DNA from: Erodium maritimum
Taxonomy: Eukaryota > Streptophyta > Magnoliopsida > Geraniales > Geraniaceae
DNA length: 64,000 nt
Assembly: GCA_963921825.1 (NCBI GenBank)
Contig: OY997591.1
Coordinates: forward strand, 41,375,825-41,439,824
Reading direction: 5' to 3'
Shown here: piece after piece, positions 1 to 10,427 of the stretch
How the letters are laid out: every line of letters starts with the position of its first letter
How positions within the stretch are numbered: the first letter of the stretch is position 1
Made by a program: the position numbers and the translations under genes
Notes under the pieces: generated by a model
Told to the model about the DNA's origin: nothing
What the model saw: the letters and a program-made list of their open reading frames with translations, nothing else
Database searches by the model: none

Positions 1-385
1 GAAACAAAACTCCTTTTCCATAAAGACCCCACCCCAAGCGACGAACATCATGTTCTCACTGGATTTGTAGAAGTAGTATCCCTTTGTTGCTTTGGGATAC
101 CCCACGAAGTTGCATATCTCAGATCTAGGTTCGAGCTTAGTCGAAACCAAATGTTTCACATAAGCGTCGCAACCACAAATCTTTAGGAAGGACAAAGTGG
201 GCATCTTCCCATGCAATTTCTAAAATGGTGTCCCTTTCATAGCCTTCGTTGGAGCCCGATTCACTATGAATGCAGTCATCTCTAGAGCATAACCCCAGAA
301 AGAGATTGGGAGATCAGTCCAACTAATCATGGAACAGACCATTGTCTAACCATGTCCGATTTCTCCGTTTGGCTACACCTTTCAA
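1..385 (-). pseudogene. Copia-A copy 1 integrase C-terminal region
   Basis: Reverse translation gives the usual Copia integrase C-terminal text in broken frames, including MTAFIVNRAPTKA near 250-290 and a segment ending in a phenylalanine/tyrosine-rich patch near 60-110. These match the same stretch of copies 2 (35887-36250) and 3 (48477-48800). Frames are interrupted and no continuous reading frame joins it to the core at 386-1174. In an active element this region helps the integrase bind DNA. Here it is a relic. Confidence 0.75.
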
Positions 386-1174
386 CTATAGTGTCCTAGG
401 AGGAGTCCATTCCAAAAGGATCTCATTCTCTTTTAGATGATCTAATAACACTGTGGTCAAGTATTTTCCACCTCGATCCAATCGAAGTGCCTTAATACCT
501 TTGTCGAGCTGGTTTTCTACTTTAGTCTTAAACTCTTTGAATTTATCAAAAGCTTCAGACTTATGTCTTACTGAATAGACATAACCATATTTACTGTAAT
601 CATCAGTAAATGTGATAAAGTAGCTAAAACCCCTCCTGGCAAGTGAACTTATTGGTCTATACACATTCGAGTGTATCAGTCCCAATAGTTCACCCGCCAT
701 TTCATCGTGATCGATAAAGGGCACTTTAGTCATTTTTTCCATCAAACAAACCTTGCACCTATTGATCGAATGGAATTTGAATGAACCTGAAAGCTCGCAC
801 TTCTGAAGTGTTGATAGGCGCTTTTTGTTTATGCGGCCCAAATGACAGTGCCATAACAGAGTTAGGTTTAAATCGTTGGATTTAGACCTCTTGGTATTAA
901 CGTAATATATAGAACTTGAGGCATTGTTACCCATATCTAATATGTACAATCCTCCAACCAAGTCAGTACTTGTATAAAACATATCATTGCATAGAACATT
1001 GAAAACTCCATTTCCAATATTAACATTATATCCTTCCTTGTCAAAGACGGATACAGATATAATATTCCTACTAAAAGTAGGTATGCAATATACATTATAC
1101 AATACTAAGACAAGGCCACTTGGAAAAGCAAGACTCATGGATCCTACAGCAGTTGCCACAACTCTGAGGTCCAC
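386..1174 (-). pseudogene. Copia-A copy 1 pre-integrase and integrase core, 262-residue open frame
   Basis: A 262-codon open frame starts just after the protease region and carries a GAG-pre-integrase segment (about residues 105-150, LLWHCHLGRINKKRL with CKVCLMEKMTK) and an integrase core (about residues 160-262). Integrase joins retroelement cDNA to the host chromosome using two aspartates and one glutamate. The first catalytic position reads HSNV (Asp to Asn), the second (FTDDYSK) is kept, and the glutamate site reads DRGGKYL (Glu to Lys). The second histidine of the HHCC zinc motif reads Arg (LGR). The frame is long, but the enzyme should be inactive. The methionine at 1174 is an internal codon, not a natural start. 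Confidence 0.85.
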
Positions 1175-1201
1175 TTCGTGCTTTCCAAACCTCTCCTACT
1201 T

Positions 1202-1763
1202 TCAACCACCATATATTAGTGCATGTGTGAGATTCAGTCCTGGTATCTCTATAGAGTTAATACTAGATGAAGGCACGGTCCCACCACCATTCCTTAGATC
1301 ATCCAGGTTTCCTGATGAAGGCGCAGTCCTACTGCCCTTCTTCAGATCATCCAGGCTATTTGATGAAGGCACAGTCCCACTGCCCTTCTTCAGATCAGCC
1401 GTGAACTTCCTGTAATCCCAGTTCCAATGACCAGTCTGTTGGCAGTAGATGCAGACATTCTCAAGTGTCTCATCTTCCTGCCAAGTGCGCATGGGCCCCA
1501 CCCTTGCCACTTCCAATTCCCTTGTTGACCATTAGAATATCCTTAGATCCCAGATCCCTGATATTCTTCTGAGTAGTTAATGACACTTCATGTAACTATG
1601 ATATGGTCTTAGAGACAGCCTTGTCAAGGACATATTCTTTGCGTTCAGACTTGAGGATTATCCTCAAAATTCTGTACCAGTCCAAATAGTTTGTCCTATT
1701 TAGCTTGACCCTGTCAAGAATGGGTTTTAATGACAAACTATTAATGTTCGCTGAATTTGCCAT
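1202..1763 (-). pseudogene. Copia-A copy 1 gag with zinc knuckle and protease relic
   Basis: The frame opens with an ATG at 1763 and gives a short gag N-terminus with NYLDWYRILRIILKSERK, typical of plant Copia gag. It then jumps to a segment that normally lies near the gag C-terminus (KTIS, stop, LHEVSL), so the central capsid part is missing and a stop codon interrupts it. A zinc-knuckle-like CIYCQQTGHWNWDYRKF follows, with the last Cys replaced by Tyr. Next come three copies of a 16-17-residue repeat (DDLKKGSRTAPSSGNL type). The protease active-site segment seen in copies 2 and 3 is deleted here. The natural role was the nucleocapsid of virus-like particles. Confidence 0.82.
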
Positions 1764-3295
1764 TGGATCTACAACAGATAAAATTCAATCACTAAACTGA
1801 ATAAATTTTATGAAGATCAAGCTTTAACACCAACAATCGATTCTATACCTTTAGAATCTAAAACCAAGATCCTTGATTCACTCGATCAAGCTGAACGAAG
1901 GCTCACCACTCAATCGAGCTATGTAGGTAGGACCCCGTCCAATCACATCCAATGTGACTCTTTGCTAGGGTATGTACTTAAGTACACGGCTTACCCTATC
2001 TGATACCCTAGCTCAACCCTAGCTGAGAATCGTAGTCGGGTCCACCAATTTTCAATTATGACCCGCCACTATGTAGGTGCTCCGCTAAGGCGCACGACAC
2101 CCACATATGTCGTCCAAACCTACTACCCCGCTTTCCCATGGATTCTCCGCTAAGGCGCACGACACCCATAGGACGGGGAGGTAGTAAGGTGTTGAGAATT
2201 GGGAGGTATCGGACATGACCCATTTTTACTTGTCCGGTTGTGTTTAAAACTTTTGGCACATCCTAGATGCGATGATCACATCAACTACATTCCAAATGTA
2301 ATGATGCCTCCAATTACATCCAATGTAATTCTTCCTTCGAACTCGTCAACTACATCTAATGTAATGACGGTTCTAAGGGCTCACAAACAAGGATTAAAAT
2401 TCCAATTTTATCTTTGCATGCGAGGTGATATGCTCGGTAAATAAAGTTAAGCATGCAATTATAAAACACATAGAATTAATCATGCATAAAATAAACCAAG
2501 CATAAAGCGATAAATGTGCACATAATAGCCCCCCCTAAACTAACTCCCACTAGCTTCTTGAGCTCCACCGACTCCAAGCCGATGCCAACACCCGAAAAGC
2601 CACCAAATGACCTTTTTGCCCTTTCTTCGTCTTAAGCAAAATATTAAAATCGAATACACGACTCGCAGGTCGGGAATAAATAAATACTACAAACAAGTGG
2701 TTCGACGACCACACCTTGAAAGAATAATTACACGCTAACATTAACGACTCGCAGGCCGTGAAAAGCGATACATAATTAAAACGAGCTCGGGGCTATAATG
2801 TGCACCATGCCAACATCACATCACACATCGTGTTATCAAACAATCATGTTATCAAGCATCATGTGATTTAATAGCCAAGTTTCGAAATTTTTTGATGCTC
2901 AGTTTATCGAAACCGTTCAAAAATGAAACTTTTGAACATTTGATCTTCGAGTTCGTCATGACGGTTCCAAACTCGTCATAAATAACAAAACGGTTTAGCC
3001 TTGGCATATCAACCATCCAGTGGTCATGCTTGGCCTAGCTCCGTCCAACGGAGCCCCGTTCGGTCCCGGTTTCGGCTCCCTGAGAGTCCCGCTCCCGAGA
3101 CCCGAAAAATCAAAAAGAAATTTAAAATTTCCAGATTTGAAATAATTTTCAAAAATTAGTTTTACATGCATTAAATCCATAAACAAGAATTTAAAACATG
3201 TTATCAAACAATTAGCAAAACAACATGCCAAAAACGAAACTTTCAAGCAAAATCGAAACTTTGAACACCATCTTGTGAATCCCGAAGGTAGCACG
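1764..3295 (-). other. Copia-A copy 1 untranslated leader
   Basis: About 1.5 kb lies between the gag start and the primer-binding site. I see no coding content in it. It is nearly collinear with 37735-39262 and 50305-51834 in the other copies. It contains short direct repeats (for example, two copies of GCTCCGCTAAGGCGCACGAC-like text around 2078-2165). Such leaders normally carry packaging signals, but none can be assigned from sequence. Confidence 0.8.
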
Positions 3296-3307
3296 GCTCT
3301 GATACCA
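3296..3307 (-). promoter_or_regulatory. Primer-binding site, initiator-Met tRNA type
   Basis: On the minus strand the sequence next to the LTR reads TGGTATCAGAGC, the usual plant retrotransposon primer-binding site complementary to the 3' end of initiator methionine tRNA. It lies one base inside the LTR edge. It fixes the orientation of the element: the LTR at 3309-4997 is the 5' LTR. Confidence 0.93.
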
Positions 3308-3308
3308 C

Positions 3309-4997
3309 TGTTGGGTCTCGAGGTAGGGTTGGAGATGAACCAACTCGCAGCGGAAAATCAATGAAAACCAAGAGACGATTAAAACCATGAAACAACTAAC
3401 AAAGAATGGATTCACATGAGAAAAATTCAGCACTAGTTCTTACCAAAACAAGAACACCGGGTCACGAATGATTGGCTTGAGTCTCCAAGACGCCTACGTA
3501 TCCACATGGGAATCAAAGCCACATAGTTCTGCTCTTTGAGGACTCAAGAACACAAAAATGGAGGTGGGAGCTTGCCAAACCCGAAATTGCAAGGGAAGGG
3601 GGAGAGAAGTTGTGTTTCCTATTCTTGTCTTGTGTTTGTTATGTTGAAAAAAGATGACTTAAACATAAAAAAACCCATACTTGTCCAACTAAAGGCATGG
3701 GACAGGTATGGTGTCAAGTAAGGTGTAAATAGGACAAAGTATGGCAAGACAAGATTGGGTTAGGTGGTGAATCACCAACACCTTAATCCTTGTCATGCTT
3801 ACTTAGTACTAATTAATCAAGACTTGATTAATTAGTTCCATGGGCCTTGGTTGCATGGGCCTTTCATGGGCCTCTTGGAACATGGCCCGTGGCCATTTCC
3901 AACGAGGTCCCGTGATTCGCTCATCGCCTCCAAGCCTTCCATACCGGAAATGTCCAACATTATCCGACGCGATCAATCCCAAGACTCCAAGCCTTGTCTC
4001 GATCCGTAAAGTCCTATTCACTTAGGGGCACATGACCCAAAACCCAGTTTTGGTCATGTCCCGAGAGAACTCCATTTTGGTCATTCTCCATTAATGTGTC
4101 AATGAGTTTCATCCTCCGGTGTGACCCTTAGGTTTATGCATGTCAATATATCAACGTAAAATCCCCTTTTAGTTGATCTTATTTAAGTGGCAACTAACGA
4201 GACTTTAGTATTGCCTGACACTGCATAACGAATCGACCCTGTCGATTATAACCTTTCCGTCGTCCCTGTCATTATCCTTTTATCTCCGATATCCTGATAG
4301 AGATAAGGTATAGAGCCGTCATCCTTATTATTCTCAATCACTGTTCCTTGATATGTGAGATGACTGAATATATGATACCCAGTATCATGTGCATGGCCAT
4401 GCTATTCTTTCAGTCACTCTCGATCAAGCGGCCGAGAACCGATATCTTTCTCATACCTCAGTATGAGGGATAAATCCCTTAGCCGTCATTTGTGTCACTC
4501 ATGTAGCCCGTCCCCAAGCCAATCCTGGCCATTATGGAAGCCCTGTTACGGACAACGTTAGGCTCAGGTCAAACTCAGTTGTTGACTACATAGCGATCAC
4601 AAAGACTCCTTGGTCTAAGGATACATGACAAGCTACGACACTGAATATGTTCATGACTTAATCTATGGCACATATTCAGGGCGGGTCGTCCAATATCATG
4701 TCCCACATGATATCTATGATCAGACTCCATAATCCTATTCCAATGACTAACAGAACGTAAGCCATAAAGAGTCATCTTTCATACTAGTCGCTTCTAGTGA
4801 AACTTTGTTTACTAGGGACCCCATCGAGTGTGATCTATCTCGATCTATGGTTCTATTCGCATTGTGGGCATAGATCAGAGCACACATCGATATATTACTC
4901 CAACACATAAGTAATATAAAGCCGCTTTAATTTTATTGCTAACGATGATATATACATTTGGACATATAGGATTGAACTACGGGCACTAAGAATAACA
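3309..4997 (-). repeat. Copia-A copy 1 5' LTR, 1,689 bp
   Basis: The left edge TGTTGGGTCTCGAGG and right edge ACTAAGAATAACA are the edges of the five other Copia-A LTRs in the window. On the minus strand it runs TGTTATTC to ACCCAACA, giving TG...CA ends. The length agrees with 1,687 and 1,688 bp for the LTRs of copy 2. Small open frames inside it are LTR sequence, not genes. Confidence 0.93.
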
Positions 4998-5002
4998 CTA
5001 TC

Positions 5003-5408
5003 ATCTCACTCATGCAGTCACTCCCCAAGCCAATCATGGCCGTTATGGAAGCCTAGTCACGGTGCAATGTTGGGCTTTCAGGTCAAACTTGGTTGTTTAC
5101 TGCATAGCAATCATATAGACTCCTCGGTCTAAGGATAACTGACAAGCGACGACTCTGAATATGTTCATGACTTAATCTATGGAACATTTTCAGGTCGGGT
5201 TGTCCAACATCATGTCCCACATGATGTCTATGATTAGACTCCGGAACCCCTTCCGTTGGCCAATAGAACGTAAGCCATCAAGAGTCTTATTTCATACTAG
5301 TCACTTCCAGCGATGACTACTGACTAGGGACCTCATCGAGTTTAATTCATCCTGATCTATGGTTCTATTAGCGTGGTGGGCATAGATAAGAAACACACAC
5401 GACATATT
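5003..5408 (-). repeat. Diverged fragment of a Copia-A-related LTR
   Basis: This stretch aligns by eye with the right third of the Copia-A LTR (from the CACTCATGTAGCCCGTCCCCAAGCC block to the TGGGCATAGATCAGA block near 4870), but with many substitutions. It continues directly after copy 1, so copy 1 probably inserted into it. It ends at about 5408, where Gypsy leader sequence begins abruptly. No TG/CA edge is visible at that junction. Confidence 0.7.
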
Positions 5409-6415
5409 AGTCACCTCCACGGACACCCGTTCGATTATGGCATACTAATAACGCACCAAGGACTTACCACTCTAGTCAGGGCAAATCACCATCCTAAACC
5501 TACTGCCAACACGTCGCACTACTCAAGTCGATAACACCTCAATTAGTCTTTTGTGTAAGGGAAACCTTAAAAAGGGGATTATGTTCTCAAATCGGCGACT
5601 ACTATTGCTTACAACCTCAATACCCCAACATAACCGTGGACGTCGCCACGCAAAGCCAACACTCAACTTGTACAAACAAGACGGTGAGAAGGACAGGGAT
5701 CACGGACTCGTGACGAAGATCTAAAATTTGCCAGAACTCTCTGGTCCGTCACGGATCCGTGACAGGATCCGTGACACTCGCGCAGACCTGTTTTCCAAAC
5801 TCGGTTCTAACTCGGATCTTAACCCGTTTAACCCCAAAATTTACCTTAAACGACACACACACTTGACTACCAAATCAGCAAACACACGCGCCACGATTCA
5901 CAGACCAAGAAAGGCATTCAACCTCAACCAAAACACGAGCCGACACGGCCAAACGACAACACAATGATACTCGCCCACCGGGCCAACCAAAATCAAATAC
6001 GCCCTCAGGGACAATCAAAATCAAACACGAACGCCCACGGCGTCAAACAACATCCAAACAAACATATTTTTAAAGCTTTCTCTACTTCATTAAAACCTCA
6101 TTTCTTGACATCAGGTGGTTACAACCCGGTCCAGGCGTCCCCGAACTACGTTGTACCGACTTGACATCAGCACCATCACGTTCGACTACAAGAGCGCTCC
6201 TGAGTCGACCCACGACAGCTAAAAAAAACGTTTCACGCAGCACACACAAACAGTATGCCAGTAGCCCCGTACTGCACATACACACAGACAAAACAAAACT
6301 CAAGACATTAAGGGTTTACACACGGTTCCCGACCTACGTGCCCAACGCACGACGGGAATTTACTGACTCGACTCTCCCACCTAATTGACGGACAGCCCGA
6401 GGCGTGAAACCTCGA
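5409..6415 (-). other. Gypsy type-A leader region
   Basis: No gene is recognisable. Reverse-strand text includes a direct repeat of the CACGGATCCGTGACA type (about 5750-5775) and NGGGCGTG-type short repeats (5970-6050). Both also occur in the type-B leader (25350-25920), where the second type forms a long tandem array. Only small chance reading frames are present. Confidence 0.7.
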
Positions 6416-6427
6416 GCTCTGATACCA
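6416..6427 (-). promoter_or_regulatory. Gypsy primer-binding site, initiator-Met tRNA type
   Basis: On the minus strand TGGTATCAGAGC begins three bases after the LTR end (...GGGGCGTGACA). This marks 6431-9905 as a 5' LTR. The complete type-B Gypsy element at 21931 has lost the equivalent site. Confidence 0.9.
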
Positions 6428-6430
6428 AGC

Positions 6431-9400
6431 TGTCACGCCCCAATTTCAGTAAACCGAACTCGGGACGCGAACGTTTAAATTAAGAAAGCACTTTGAAAAC
6501 AAATTCATTAAAACACTTTACAACACCAGTTTAGTTCAACAAAAGGATAAATACAATTCAAATAAAACGTCCCACAAGCGGACAAAAAGGCGAGGTATCC
6601 GTCGCTAGACCAAAAGTAAAAAAAAACTCGGACTCCGCTCCCAGCTCCACAAGCTTCGAGAGCTCACCTGGTCCGTCCCACGAACAGTACCTGTAGGAAA
6701 AGCAGCTAGGGGTGAGCGTTCGCTCACCACCACGGATAACAGACTGACTACGACATAATTAGCAGACAAAGCAGGTAACACCAACAACAACTCAACCCCG
6801 GGGAAACACCATCCCCAACCCAAGTACTCTAACTTACAAACACCCACGGTGACCGTCCTCGAACGACTCAACATTCAACCACGTAAGTAGACCCGACACA
6901 ACAATTGACGACCTCTCCCAAGGACTCAAACGACAGCTACACAACACCAAACAGATCACAAAGGATCGCACACCAAACAAGATCACAAAGGATCGCATAC
7001 CAGCTGCTCAGTAACCTCTCCCACTCACACGAACACGGATCAGGCTAGCCAAAGAATGCTTACAACCTGTGATACTCAAACTCGGACCAGGCCAGCCAAA
7101 GAATGCTTGCAACCTGTGTTACTCAAACTCGGACCAGGCCAGCCAAAGAGTGCTTGCAACCTGTGTTACTCAAACCATGTCAGGCCAGCCAAAGAGTGCT
7201 TGCAACCCGTTGATACTCAAATTTGGTCAGGCCAGCCAAAGAGTGCTTGCAACCTACCGGGATCCGCAATCACAATCACAATCACAATTACAAGCAAAAT
7301 TCAAACACACAGGCACTCAAGGCCACTCAAGACACCTCAACAGTCAAGACTCGGGTTCAACAACCCCACGGGCACTCACTGCCACTCAAGACACACCAAC
7401 GGTCAAGACTCGGGTTCAACAACCCCACAGACACTCACTGCCACTCAAGACACACAAACGGTCAAGACTCGGGTTCAACAACCCCACGGCACTCACGGCC
7501 ACCCAAAACTCCGACAGTAAGACACGGGCACTCATGGCCACCCAAGACACCAATTTAAACACACGGGCTCTCAAGGCCACCCAAGACGCCAAATTAAATA
7601 CACGGGCTCTCAAGGCCACCCAAGACACCAAATTAAATACACGGGCTCTCAAGGCCACCCAAGACTCAGCAATAAATAACGCACAACAACCTCCGGCATA
7701 ATCGATGCCTCCAACAGTCCTAAGGTCACTAGTTTCACAAACAACCTCCGGGCATGGTCATACGCCTCCAGCAGTCCTACTATCAACAGTCTCACAATCA
7801 ACCTCCGGGCATGGTCATATGCCTCCAGTCAAACAATTAACGCTAAGTTCTCTGTTCCTACGACACTACTAAGTGTCACATGCTTTTCCAGTAATTACCA
7901 AGTTCCCGTAGCATGCTTTTCTAATAAACGCTACAATCCCGTATCATGCTTTTCTAACATTTGAATAAGCCTATTCCACCCACGACACCCCGGTGTCACA
8001 TGCAATTCTACTGTTAACTTTCCCTAGTCAGGGCCGAGATCCGGCTACTTTTCCCTACCTCAACTGAAGAGCAACCGCTACGCTTCCTAGCTGCGGACGT
8101 TCTGGCTCGCTACCTCCGAGCTTCACTTCGATCGAGGCCGGACTCTAAAGAGAACACGAAAGCCATAGATTAATAACGGTTCCACCGTTAAACTAAAGGT
8201 TACGATTAGTCTAGTTTAGAACCGACAGTTGTCCCTTAAACTCGAGCGGGATAAAAGCGGGGTCACAGCGAATCGGGTTTGAGTACCCGAGCACCGAAAC
8301 CGGTGCATGCGAGGCACGGTCCCAATGCACGAATCCCGAGGTTCGATTCAGCGGTCCGCTTTTGTTCCTTTTTAAACCCAATAGCAGTCCATTTTACCCA
8401 GAATTCCAGAGTCGTTCCCAAATTCGATTAATAACCCTTTTTCAAAACAGAACGGTTTTTATTTTAAATCAAACTCCCCTTTTATTTCAAATCTGATTCT
8501 GTTCCGATCTTTGAGCCCAAAATGAATTAGGTTCGGTTTTTGAACAACCGTCCCTAAATCCCGTTTACGACTTAGATTCACAACTCCTCGATTTAAACCG
8601 TTTTTAAAACCGAAACGCTTTTAAATTCCTTTTCATTTTAAAACCTTCTTCCTTAAGTTTGATTTTCCGTTTTAAAACCTTTTCTTTCCAAAACTGTGAT
8701 TTCGATTTCAACCGAAGCAGATCCAAAATCCATCTTTTACTCCAATCTGATTTAATTGTTTCCCTTTTCGATTCAAAAACCGTTCCAAATATTAATCAAT
8801 TCCATTAGCAGGTTTAATAAAATATTAAACGATTTCATTAACAATTTTAACCCTAAACAGATCCAAACTAAATCGAAAAAGGTTTTATTTCATTTTCTTT
8901 GTTTGTTACAACAAAACCCGATTTACAGTAGTTCGAAGACGGGAAATAATAGAGGTTCGGTTTCGAACCGGTCGGCCGCCGGCGAGGGCGGCGTCGGCCG
9001 GGGCCTAACCGTAGAGAAGGGACGGCAAGGGCGGCGGCGGGCACGGCGGCGGTGCACGGCGGCTGGCTCGGGACGAAGGCGGGACGAGCTCGGGCTCGGT
9101 CGTGTCCCAGGCGAGCTTGTCTCGTCGGAGATCTGGAGAGGGAGGTCGGGTGGTGGCCGGATCTGGATGGAGGCGAGCGTGAGGGGCGGAGTAGGGCGGC
9201 GGCTCGGTGGTGGCCGGTGATGGAAGACGGCGTGGAGTCGAGAGGGGCGGTGGTGGTGGCTCGGCTGAGCTTGCCGGCCGTGCGGACGGCGACGAGAAGA
9301 AGGGAGACGGGAGAGGATGGTCGGGGAGGACGAGCTCAGGCTCGGGACGGCGAGCTCGGGCTCGGACGGCGGCGTGGTGGCTGGACGGAGAGGGAAAGGG

Positions 9401-9905
9401 AGGGGCTCGATTTTGAACGGAGAAGAGGGAGAGGGGGAAGGTGAGAGGGTGGTCGGGACCAGAGAGAGAGGCGAGGGAGGACGGTGGTGGCCGGAGGTGG
9501 AGACGGCGTGGAGGAGTGAGGTCGGAGCTGGGCGTGGTCGGAGAATCGGACGGAGGAGAAGGAGCGGACGGTGGTGAGGGACGGGAGAGGGCCGGCGCTA
9601 GAGAGAGGTCACCGGAGATCGGAGCCGGCGTGGTCGGGATCGAAGAGTCGAGAGGGAGGAAGGGGATCTGGGGTGAGGGCTGCGCAGGAACAAGAGGGGA
9701 AGGAGGCGTGGGTGTTTTAGGGTTTCAGAACCCTAATCCAACCTTATATAGGTTGGATTTGGGCCGGGTCTGGAGCATTGGGCCGGGTCTGGCCCGCCCG
9801 GTCCAGCCTTTTAATTTTTTTTTTTTTTCGCACTTGTTTCAAAAACCTACCTTAAAGTTTCCGGATTGCAATTTAATACCCTTTTGAAGCGAAGCGGGTT
9901 TTACA
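6431..9905 (-). repeat. Gypsy type-A 5' LTR, 3,475 bp
   Basis: The edges are TGTCACGCCCC at left and GCGGGTTTTACA at right (minus strand TGTAAAACCCGC ... GGGGCGTGACA). It is the inverse of the solo LTR at 10304-13743 along its whole length. From the right, the first part is a GC-rich upstream region with a TATA-like CTTATATA at 9743-9750. The part left of about 8060 is shared with type-B LTRs and holds tandem arrays at 7038-7250, 7310-7510 and 7550-7680. It also contains the GTGAGCG/CGCTCAC palindrome at 6712-6727. Confidence 0.9.
7038..7680. repeat. Three adjacent minisatellites in the Gypsy type-A 5' LTR
   Basis: Units of about 50 bp (CCAGCCAAAGAGTGCTTGCAA core, about five copies, 7038-7250) are followed by units of about 60 bp (CAAGACTCGGGTTCAACAAC core, three to four copies, 7310-7510) and then units of about 39 bp (CACGGGCTCTCAAGGCCACC core, about four copies, 7550-7680). 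The repeats keep several frames open, which produces spurious long reading frames on both strands. Confidence 0.85.
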
Positions 9906-10303
9906 GCATTCTTTTTTATGAACCTTTAATTGGATTTGACTTTATCAAGAACAAGGATGTACCTTGCGTTTATAAGAAGGCAAGTGGGAGCAAGATTACC
10001 TTTCTGGTGCTCATTTGAAATGACATCCCAACCTTACACGAGACTAAAGGCATGGTTGGTGAAGTGTTTCTCGATAATGGACTTAGGTGATGCTACTTAT
10101 ATCTTAGGGATTAAGATATATAGAGATCACACCAAGAGGGTCTTGGTTTTAAGTCAGAGCATCTATTTGAACAAGGCATTGAGTAGGTTCTCAATGCTTG
10201 ATTCAGAGAAAAGATTCTTACCCGCTCATCATGGCATTAAACTCAGTAAGACTCAGTGTTCTACGACACCCGGTGAGCTGAAAAGAATGTTGTAAATCCT
10301 ATA
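9906..10303 (+). pseudogene. Old plus-strand Copia: reverse transcriptase fragment
   Basis: Translation gives Copia RT text (KAWLVKCFSIMDLGDATYILGIKIY, read in two parts, then LSQSIYLNKALSRFSMLDS) up to a GELKRM motif. Where the catalytic YVDD box should follow TFLVL, the DNA reads TFLVLI-stop-NDIPTL, so about seven codons including both catalytic aspartates are absent. The same gap is seen in Copia-A copies 2 and 3. The frame continues after the solo LTR at 13749. The TSD CTATA at 10299-10303 belongs to that LTR insertion. Confidence 0.85.
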
Positions 10304-10404
10304 TGTAAAACCCGCTTCAAAAAAAAATTTGTTTTGGGCTGGACCGGACTGACCCGGCCCGAGTCAGACCCGGCCCAAACCACCGACCCGGCCCAAGCCC
10401 AGGG

Positions 10405-10427
10405 TATAAAGACCCTTTTTAGGGTTT
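10405..10427 (+). promoter_or_regulatory. LTR promoter: TATA box and telo-box
   Basis: TATAAAG lies at 10405-10411, about 100 bp into the LTR. It is followed by AGGGTTT (10421-10427, a telo-box) and a pyrimidine-rich CTTCTTCTCCTTCC stretch, a typical plant core promoter layout. If transcription starts about 30 bp downstream, most of the 3.4-kb LTR would be transcribed leader. Confidence 0.6.

Larger units (their letters stand above)
1..4997 (-). mobile_element. Copia-A copy 1, partial LTR retrotransposon (integrase C-terminus to 5' LTR)
   Basis: This is the 5' part of a Ty1/Copia element on the minus strand. Its RT, RNase H and 3' LTR lie left of the window: base 1 corresponds to about position 35935 in copy 2. 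Reading right to left there is a 5' LTR, an initiator-Met primer-binding site, a non-coding leader of about 1.5 kb, gag with a zinc-knuckle relic, and integrase. The domain order (integrase before RT in the other copies) identifies Copia. The right LTR edge abuts a diverged LTR of a related family, so this copy is itself nested. The second TSD copy lies outside the window and could not be checked. The coding parts share the lesions of copies 2 and 3. Confidence 0.93.
5409..9905 (-). mobile_element. Ty3/Gypsy type-A element, 5' LTR plus leader only
   Basis: A minus-strand Gypsy relic: the 5' LTR at 6431-9905 is followed leftward by a primer-binding site and about 1 kb of leader. The leader matches, in reverse, parts of the complete type-B element's leader at 25015-26640, including the GGTGTCCGTGGAGGTGA block at its left end. 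Everything downstream (protease onward) is missing, cut at about 5409. The base after the LTR (9906) is Copia reverse transcriptase DNA, so this element also interrupted the old Copia element there. Its partner TSD cannot be found. Confidence 0.85.

Noticed and set aside
7038..7680. CRISPR-like regularly spaced repeats
   Set aside because: The repeats are contiguous minisatellites without unique spacers, inside a plant LTR. There are no cas-type genes.
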